A program made the position numbers and the translations under genes. 64,000 bases of DNA from Chelatococcus asaccharovorans (lineage in GTDB: Bacteria; Pseudomonadota; Alphaproteobacteria; Rhizobiales; Beijerinckiaceae). Where the stretch lies: positions 1-64,000 of the forward strand of contig NZ_QJJK01000012.1 of NCBI RefSeq assembly GCF_003201475.1, in the 5' to 3' direction. Positions 58,226 to 64,000 of this stretch are shown piece by piece; within the stretch, counting starts at the first letter, position 1; the number at the start of each line of letters is the position of its first letter. Under the pieces are notes generated by a model. It ran no database searches and was not told where the DNA came from. It saw nothing but the letters and a program-made list of their open reading frames with translations.

Positions 58226-59288
58226 AGCGATTGGCAGTGCGGCGGGCGCGCAGAGCCTGCTGGAATTGCGCGACGTCGCCAAGGTGTTCGCGCCTCGCAC
58301 GACGTTCTTCGGGCGCGGCAAGAGCCGGCCCGTCAGGGCCGTCGACGGCGTGTCCTTCGATATCAGGGCCGGTGAGACGCTCGGGGTCGTCGGCGAATCC
58401 GGGTGCGGAAAGTCCACCGTCACCCGCTGCATACTCGGCATTCACGAGGTTTCGTCCGGCACGATCCGCTATCGCGATCGCGACGGTCGGATGATCGACC
58501 TGACGGCCTTGAGCGAGCACGAGCGGCTTGCCTATTGCACCGACCTCAGGATCGTTTTTCAGGATCCCCAGGCCTCCCTCAATCCGCGCCTGCCTGTCAT
58601 CGACATCGTCGGCGAGGTGCTCAAGGTCAACCATCTCCTGCCGCGCTCCGAAATCGAGGGGCGGGTCCGCGAGCTGTTGCAGCGCGTGGGGCTCCGGCCG
58701 GAATATGCGCGTCGCTATCCCCATGCCTTTTCCGGCGGAGAGCGGCAACGGGTCGGCATCGCCCGCGCCTTGGCGACCAATCCCCGCCTCGTCATCCTTG
58801 ACGAGGCCGTCTCGGCGCTCGATGTCAGTGTCCGCGCGCAGACGCTCAATCTCCTGAAGGATCTGCAGCAGGAATTCGGGCTCACCTATCTCTTCGTCAG
58901 CCACGATCTCAGCGTCATCGAATATATCTGCGACCGCGTCGTCGTGATGTATGTCGGTCAGATCGTCGAGATCGCCAATGCCGCGGACCTCTTCGCCCGC
59001 CCGATGCATCCCTATACCGAGGCACTTCTTTCGGCCCTGCCCGTGCCGGATCCCGCCTTCAAACGCCGCGGTCGCCGCATTCACCTGCCGGGCGAGGTGG
59101 CCGATCCCGCCAACCGCCCGGCCGGTTGCAGTTTCCATCCCCGATGCCGTTTCGCGACGGAACGCTGCAAGGCGGAGACCCCGGCCTTGCGCAGCGTCGC
59201 AGGTCGCACTGTCGCCTGTCACCACGCCGAGGACCTTGCGTTGCAGGGCGTCAATATGGGCTCGAGCCCAGAGGTTCAGCATGCCTAA
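58218..59288 (+). CDS. ABC transporter ATP-binding protein, OppF type
   Basis: 356 residues with Walker A GESGCGKST, signature FSGGERQR, Walker B VILDEAVSALD, switch His in FVSHDLSVI and the C-terminal cysteine motif (GCSFHPRCRFATERC). It overlaps the OppD gene by 8 nt and the iolB start by 8 nt. With OppD it forms the ATPase heterodimer, so this importer, unlike the one at 23.8-27.1 kb, is complete. Confidence 0.93.
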   Translation: MAEAIGSAAGAQSLLELRDVAKVFAPRTTFFGRGKSRPVRAVDGVSFDIRAGETLGVVGESGCGKSTVTRCILGIHEVSSGTIRYRDRDGRMIDLTALSEHERLAYCTDLRIVFQDPQASLNPRLPVIDIVGEVLKVNHLLPRSEIEGRVRELLQRVGLRPEYARRYPHAFSGGERQRVGIARALATNPRLVILDEAVSALDVSVRAQTLNLLKDLQQEFGLTYLFVSHDLSVIEYICDRVVVMYVGQIVEIANAADLFARPMHPYTEALLSALPVPDPAFKRRGRRIHLPGEVADPANRPAGCSFHPRCRFATERCKAETPALRSVAGRTVACHHAEDLALQGVNMGSSPEVQHA

Positions 59289-60114
59289 GCTTATTCGCCA
59301 GGAGGATGGCGCCAACCGTCCCATCCTCATCGAGGACGCGGTGCTTGATCGTGTCTATTTCACCTGTCTCCGGCTCTCCCCGGGAGAGACGTTCGAGCTG
59401 CGGCTGCCGCGCCATGAATGCGTCATCGTGCTGATGTCCGGCACCGCCGACGTCCTCGTCGATGGCGAGCGCTTCGCGGCCGTCGGCGGGCGCGCGGACG
59501 TATGGTCAGGCGTCGCCGATTCCGTCTACGCGCCGCTCGGCGCCACGATAAAGATCGCGGCTTTGGCGGCGCCTGTCGAGGTCGCGATCGCCGGCGGCTT
59601 GACCGAGGAACGCCACAGCGCCTTTCGCATCAGGCCCGAAGAGGTCGAGACCGTGGAGGTGGGTTCGCCGGGAACCCATAGCCGGCGGCGCATCCTGCAT
59701 ATCCTGGGGCAGAACGGCCGCGGCCGCACCGGCCATCTCCTCGTCAGTGAGCTCTATGCGGATGACGGCTGCTGGTCCGGCTATCCTCCGCATAAGCACG
59801 ACACCGACCGCAACGAGGGCGAGACCGATCATCAGGAGCTCTATCATTATCGCTTCTCGCCGCCATCCGGCTTCGGCGTGCAGGTGACGTATGACGGTGA
59901 GAGGGAAACCTGCTTCATGACGCGTGATCGCGACACGGTCCTCGTCGACAGCGGCTATCACCCGACTGTCACATCCCCCGGTCATCGATCCTACATCTTC
60001 ACGATCCTGGTCGGGAAATCACACCGCGGACTGGTGCAATATTTCGACCCCGCGCATCTTCACCTCACGGAAACGATCCCGGGCATTCAGGCGATGCGTG
60101 ACAAATTCAAGTAA
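59281..60114 (+). CDS. iolB: IolB family isomerase (5-deoxy-glucuronate isomerase-like)
   Basis: 277 residues, a two-cupin IolB protein. The metal-binding residues are visible: His171 and His173 (YPPHKHD), Glu186 with the following YHYRF motif, and His227 (SGYHPT). In myo-inositol breakdown IolB turns 5-deoxy-glucuronate into 2-deoxy-5-keto-gluconate. No other iol genes are in this operon; it stands between a transporter and a glycosidase. It may therefore isomerise a uronic acid released by the GH39 enzyme. Fold assignment is firm, substrate is inferred. Confidence 0.88.
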   Translation: MPKLIRQEDGANRPILIEDAVLDRVYFTCLRLSPGETFELRLPRHECVIVLMSGTADVLVDGERFAAVGGRADVWSGVADSVYAPLGATIKIAALAAPVEVAIAGGLTEERHSAFRIRPEEVETVEVGSPGTHSRRRILHILGQNGRGRTGHLLVSELYADDGCWSGYPPHKHDTDRNEGETDHQELYHYRFSPPSGFGVQVTYDGERETCFMTRDRDTVLVDSGYHPTVTSPGHRSYIFTILVGKSHRGLVQYFDPAHLHLTETIPGIQAMRDKFK

Positions 60115-60202
60115 CGCTGCACGACTTTGGCATCCTCAGGCGTCGCCCCTTCCGCCTCCGCGCACGACATCCGGATGACCATCGATGATCGAGGGATTTG
60201 AC

Positions 60203-62059
60203 ATGGCCGACACCACCGCCATCCGCGTCGACCTCACAGGCGCCGCCACGCCCTTCCGCCGGTTCTGGCGGTCCACGGGTTTTTCCCCGGCCGAACTTCT
60301 CCTCGAGCCGGAGATGCAGCAGACGCTCGCCTATGTCGGTGGTGTTCCGCGCCATGGCATCGAATATCTGCGCGTGCATTACATGCTCGACCTTGTCACG
60401 GCCGAACGCTTCGGCCGGTATGACTGGACAAGGCTAGACCGGGCCCTTGATGTCATCTCCGAATACCGTCTCAAGCCTTTCTTCGAGCTCATGGGAAACC
60501 CGTCCTATCTTTTCACGGATCTCAACGCGCGTGATCAGGTCCACCACTGGCGCGACTTCATGGCCGAGCTCGCGCACCGTTATCGCCAGCGCTTCGGCGC
60601 GGAGGAATTGCGCAGCTGGTATTTCGAGACATGGAACGAGCCGGACATCTGGTGGACGCTCGGCGGCGAGACCGGCTTCAACAACTATTATGACGCCTGT
60701 CACGAGGGTTTGCGCGCCGTCGAGCCCGAGATCACGCTCGGCGGCCCCGGCGTTGCCCGCCGCATTCCGCCGATCTTCAAGTCTTTCCTGGCCCATTGCG
60801 ATACGGGCGAGAATGTCTTCACCGGCGAGCGCGGCGTTCGCCTCGATTTCATCTCGGTGCATGAAAAAGGCGCGCGCAAACATGCCGAAGATCTCACGCC
60901 GAACTCGCTGGCCATCTGCCAGCATGAGATGATGGCCGTGGATTATGTCAGGCAGCATCATCCCCGCTTCGCCCATCTTCCTTTCATCAACAACGAATGC
61001 GATCCCCAGATCGGCTGGCATATCCACCATACCTGGCACGCCTTGCCCTACTTTGCCGGGCTCGCGGCGAAGATCATCGATCAACACCAGCGCCTCATCA
61101 TCGACAACGAGGGGGTGGACTATCCCGTACTGAGCAACGACAACGGCTTCCTTGGCCGCTGGGGCAACCGTACTCATCTCGCCTATTTCGGCGACAAGGA
61201 CATCAAGGCGGCGCAGAACGAGCATCTGACGGACATCGGCGCCCTGGACCAGCGCGTCGCGGAGCCGGAACCCTTCGAGCTCATCAAGAAGCCGGCGCTG
61301 TCGGTGATGGAACTGCTCGCCTGGCTGGGGGAGGAGCGCCTCAGCGTCAGCGGTGATCCGCTCGATCCGGACAGAGATGGTCTCGGCGTGATCGCAACCC
61401 GGCTCAGCGGGGGGGATCCCGCGATCCTCGTCTATTACAGCGTCGATTCCTTCCGGCGTTCCGGGGAGCGACCCGTGCGCCTCACCTTCGACAACGTGGC
61501 GCCCGGCGTTTACGCCCTGGCCCTGTTCCGCATCGAGGACGGTCGCGGCGACCCCTATTCGGTCTGGGAGACGCTTGATGATCTCGACAAGCCGGGCGTG
61601 GAAGCGCTCGCCGCCATGCGCGCGGCTCAGGAGCCGGCGCTCGCCATCGAGCAGATCCACGTGTCCGCGGCGAACCCGCAGGCAACGATCAAGCTGGATA
61701 TCGCTCTTCCGGGTGTCGCGCTCGCTGTTCTTGCCCGTCGCGGGGACGAGGGCCCCAGCATGCCGAGAGATCTGAAGCTCACCGCCTATGCGGGCCTCAA
61801 CGGTGCCGTCAACACGGTGCTGTTCTGGCAGACCGGTGGATCGGACAGCCTCGAGCTGTTCGACGTTTTCTGGAGCGAGAGCGAAAACGGGCCCTACCGC
61901 GTCGTCAATCCGGCTCCCCTGCTGTCGACGGTCTATCTGCACAGCGCCGGCGGGGAAGCCGGATTCTACAAGGTCCAGGCGCGTGACGTCTTCGGGCGGG
62001 TGAGCCCGCCGTCCCCGGCCGTGCCTGGCATAGCCGCTGCTCCTTCCGCCGCCCGATGA
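60203..62059 (+). CDS. Glycoside hydrolase family 39, alpha-L-iduronidase-like
   Basis: 618 residues, no signal peptide, so cytoplasmic. GH39 catalytic residues: acid/base Glu146 (FETWNEPD) and nucleophile Glu265 (FINNECDPQIGW), 119 residues apart (117 in human alpha-L-iduronidase, Glu182/Glu299). Beyond the barrel, PVLSNDNGFL, IKKPALSVMELLAWLGEE and the C-terminal fibronectin type III-like domain (about 520-605) follow the order of animal iduronidase as I remember it, not that of bacterial beta-xylosidases. It probably removes a uronic acid or xylose unit from an imported glycoside. ATG 60203 has GAGGGA 7 nt upstream. Confidence 0.8.
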   Translation: MADTTAIRVDLTGAATPFRRFWRSTGFSPAELLLEPEMQQTLAYVGGVPRHGIEYLRVHYMLDLVTAERFGRYDWTRLDRALDVISEYRLKPFFELMGNPSYLFTDLNARDQVHHWRDFMAELAHRYRQRFGAEELRSWYFETWNEPDIWWTLGGETGFNNYYDACHEGLRAVEPEITLGGPGVARRIPPIFKSFLAHCDTGENVFTGERGVRLDFISVHEKGARKHAEDLTPNSLAICQHEMMAVDYVRQHHPRFAHLPFINNECDPQIGWHIHHTWHALPYFAGLAAKIIDQHQRLIIDNEGVDYPVLSNDNGFLGRWGNRTHLAYFGDKDIKAAQNEHLTDIGALDQRVAEPEPFELIKKPALSVMELLAWLGEERLSVSGDPLDPDRDGLGVIATRLSGGDPAILVYYSVDSFRRSGERPVRLTFDNVAPGVYALALFRIEDGRGDPYSVWETLDDLDKPGVEALAAMRAAQEPALAIEQIHVSAANPQATIKLDIALPGVALAVLARRGDEGPSMPRDLKLTAYAGLNGAVNTVLFWQTGGSDSLELFDVFWSESENGPYRVVNPAPLLSTVYLHSAGGEAGFYKVQARDVFGRVSPPSPAVPGIAAAPSAAR

Positions 62060-62070
62060 GGCTTCAATCC

Positions 62071-62883
62071 ATGCAACATGCCTTCTTTACAAAACCGTTT
62101 CGCGACGTATCGACCGCCACAATGGCTGAAACCGTCCGTGATCTCGGCTTTGGCTCCATAGACCTCCTCATCCGCGATGGATGGCACGTGGCGCCGGCCA
62201 CCATCGGCACGCTGGGCGACATGGTTCGCGGGCTGCGTGACCATGGCCTCGCCGTCGCCATGGTGACGACCGATATCACGGATGCCGAGGATCCGGCGAC
62301 GCCATCCATCCTCGACCATTGCGCGGCCGCCGGCATCGATCTCCTGCGGATCGGCTATTGGCGCTATGATCCCGCCCAGGGGTATGCGGCAATCCGCGAC
62401 CGCGGTCGGCGTGAGTTGGCGGCGCTCGCGCGCCTTGCCGAGCGGGCCGGCGTCCGACTGGCCTTGCAGATGCACGGCGGCACGATCCACAGCTCGAGCG
62501 CCCAGATGCTGGCCCTGCTCGATGACTGCGATCCGCGGTTCATGACGGCCTTCGTCGATCCCGGCAATCAGGCTGTTCAGGAAGGCCGCGAACACTGGCA
62601 AGTCACCTTCGATGCGCTCGCGCCCTGGCTCTCGGTCGTCGGTGTGAAGAACGGCGGCTGGTTTCCCGGCGAGATCGATGCCGAGGGGCAGCGGCGTTGG
62701 CATGCGGACTGGATGCCGCTCTCCGAGGGCATGGTGCCCTGGCATGATATCATCGACCACCTCAAGGCAACCGGCTTCGCGGGCGTGCTCTCCCAGCAGA
62801 GCCACTATCGCCTGCCCTATCCCCAACTCATCGACATCAGCCGTGCCGACCATGGCTTCGTCGCACGACGTCTGGCGCAATAG
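62071..62883 (+). CDS. Sugar phosphate isomerase/epimerase family protein
   Basis: 270 residues, xylose-isomerase-like TIM barrel (HAFFTKPFRDVSTATMAETVRDLGFGSIDLLIRDGWHV, LALQMHGGTIHSSS, TAFVDPGNQAVQEG, VVGVKNGGWFPGE). The typical metal-binding Glu of the fourth strand appears to be replaced (LQMHGG), so the metal site may differ. ATG 62071 has GAGG nearby; ATG 62056, overlapping the GH39 stop as ATGA, is an alternative. It likely acts on the sugar released by the glycosidase or on the product of IolB. Confidence 0.83.
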   Translation: MQHAFFTKPFRDVSTATMAETVRDLGFGSIDLLIRDGWHVAPATIGTLGDMVRGLRDHGLAVAMVTTDITDAEDPATPSILDHCAAAGIDLLRIGYWRYDPAQGYAAIRDRGRRELAALARLAERAGVRLALQMHGGTIHSSSAQMLALLDDCDPRFMTAFVDPGNQAVQEGREHWQVTFDALAPWLSVVGVKNGGWFPGEIDAEGQRRWHADWMPLSEGMVPWHDIIDHLKATGFAGVLSQQSHYRLPYPQLIDISRADHGFVARRLAQ

Positions 62884-62919
62884 CTATCCGATCCTTTGAA
62901 TGACTGGCGGAATATTATC

Positions 62920-63960
62920 ATGAGCTTTGCCATCCACACATCCGCGGGCAATGCGGCGAGCAACCATCCCCTCGTCACGATTCTCCTTCCTCCAGAGGCC
63001 CGCAGCCTCGTGCTCAGCCAGGCCGCGTTGGAGAAATTGCGCGGCTTCGCGCGGGTGCGGACAACCGACGAGACAGCGCTGACCGAACCGCTCATGGCGC
63101 AACTGCTGGATGGCGCCGCAATCTGCATCACCGGGTGGGGAACCCCGCCACTTGAGCCCTATCTCCCCGCCTGCGACCAACTGGGTTTGGTCGCGCATTG
63201 CGCGGGGAGCATTCGCCGCCTCGTTCCGGCGGCAGCGGTGGCGGATGGGTTGCGTGTCACGCATGCGGCGGCGGCGATCGGGGACTCCGTCGCCGAGTTC
63301 ACCGTGGCGCAGATCCTGATGGCGCTTCGCCATGGAGATGCCTTCGACAGCGGATTGAAGGCCGGCGCGGGCTGGGACATGCGGAACCGCTATCCCGGCC
63401 GGCTCCTTGGCGCGCTCACTGTCGGCATCGTCGGTGGCGGCTATGTCGGCCGATCCGTGATCCGGCTCATCCGCCCCTTCGGGGCGCGGGTCCTCGTCAC
63501 CGATCCGGTGATGAGCGACGAGGCCGCGCGGGACCTTGGCGCCGAGCGGGTGCCGCTCGATAGGCTGATCGCGCAAAGCGACGTGGTCTCATTGCACGCG
63601 CCGCTTCTGCCGGAGACCACCGGCATGTTTGGCGCGGCCGAACTGGCGCGGCTCAAGGACGGCGCGCTCCTCGTCAATATGGCGCGATCGCCGCTGGTCG
63701 ACGAGGAGGCCCTCATCGCGGAGTTGCGCAGCGGACGTATCCGCGCGGCGCTCGACGTGTTCAATGTCGAGCCATTGCCCATGGCGAGCCCGTTCCGCGA
63801 TCTCGGCGGGCATGTGCACCTGTCGCCCCATGCGGCAGGGCACACCCAGGACGGGCACTGGCGGCAGGGCGACCTCATCGTCGCGGAGATTGAACGGTTC
63901 ATGCGCGGCGAGCCGCTGCGCCATGAAATTACCGCCGCGAGCTACGACCGCATGGCCTGA
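62920..63960 (+). CDS. D-2-hydroxyacid dehydrogenase
   Basis: 346 residues of the D-isomer-specific 2-hydroxyacid dehydrogenase family. The NAD motif GIVGGGYVG is near residue 170. The catalytic Arg (NMARSPLVDEEAL), Glu (FNVEPLP) and His (LSPHAAGHT) are all present. ATG 62920 is preceded by GGCGGA; TTG 62896 is an alternative. As the last gene of the operon in the window it could reduce or oxidise a 2-keto or 2-hydroxy sugar acid derived from the uronate. The final 40 nt of the window show no gene. Confidence 0.88.
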   Translation: MSFAIHTSAGNAASNHPLVTILLPPEARSLVLSQAALEKLRGFARVRTTDETALTEPLMAQLLDGAAICITGWGTPPLEPYLPACDQLGLVAHCAGSIRRLVPAAAVADGLRVTHAAAAIGDSVAEFTVAQILMALRHGDAFDSGLKAGAGWDMRNRYPGRLLGALTVGIVGGGYVGRSVIRLIRPFGARVLVTDPVMSDEAARDLGAERVPLDRLIAQSDVVSLHAPLLPETTGMFGAAELARLKDGALLVNMARSPLVDEEALIAELRSGRIRAALDVFNVEPLPMASPFRDLGGHVHLSPHAAGHTQDGHWRQGDLIVAEIERFMRGEPLRHEITAASYDRMA

Positions 63961-64000
63961 CGGACGGGCGCGGCCTGCGGCGCGCGCGACCGTGCCAGGG

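Overview
The window is GC-rich DNA, very probably from an alphaproteobacterium of the order Hyphomicrobiales (Bosea/Chelatococcus/rhizobial type). The reasons are the matAB and fdsGBA-fdhD-fdsD gene orders, the number of ABC-transporter/catabolic operons with IclR, GntR and LacI regulators, and the short palindromic interspersed repeats. Assignment to a genus is not possible from the sequence. No rRNA, tRNA, CRISPR array, phage or plasmid functions were seen; the only mobile-element trace is a transposase C-terminus at the left edge.

Left third (1-18.6 kb). A truncated transposase is followed by malonate activation and decarboxylation genes (matA-matB, minus strand). Diverging from them is a complete molybdenum NAD+-dependent formate dehydrogenase operon (fdsG, fdsB, fdsA, fdhD, fdsD, plus strand). 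Palindromic repeats have entered this operon twice: one in frame within fdsB and one between fdsB and fdsA. Then come a quinone oxidoreductase, a RES/Xre toxin-antitoxin pair, a periplasmic family 3 glycosidase with an unknown secreted protein, and the first two genes (Gfo/Idh/MocA dehydrogenase, DUF993) of a small sugar-type cassette behind a good promoter with a palindromic operator.

Middle (18.6-48.8 kb). The cassette ends with a sugar-phosphate isomerase/epimerase gene. Next are five catabolic units. (1) A peptide-type transporter without ATPase genes joined to an ATP-dependent hydantoinase/oxoprolinase pair (minus strand). It is preceded by a TrmB-like regulator, and the same 17-bp inverted repeat lies upstream of both. 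(2) A protein with a cyclophilin-like C-terminus, possibly cucumopine-synthase related, diverging from the TrmB gene. (3) An IclR-headed NitT/TauT-type transporter operon ending in a DJ-1/PfpI protein. (4) A GntR-headed operon with FGGY kinase, BtpA/SgcQ protein, SDR, ribose-type ABC transporter and nucleoside hydrolase, which suggests salvage of nucleosides or their pentoses. (5) An IclR regulator divergent from a second hydantoinase pair, facing a nitrilase and a RutE-like nitroreductase.

Right part (48.8-64 kb). An anti-sigma/ECF sigma pair with a small secreted PF03640 protein and an MgtC-family membrane protein precede a LacI-controlled operon of nine genes. That operon has a complete peptide/oligosaccharide-type ABC transporter (binding protein, two permeases, two ATPases), an IolB-type isomerase without other inositol genes, a family 39 glycosidase that resembles animal alpha-L-iduronidase through its full length, a sugar isomerase/epimerase and a D-2-hydroxyacid dehydrogenase. 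It is the best candidate in the window for an undescribed system: uptake and breakdown of a uronic-acid-containing glycoside.
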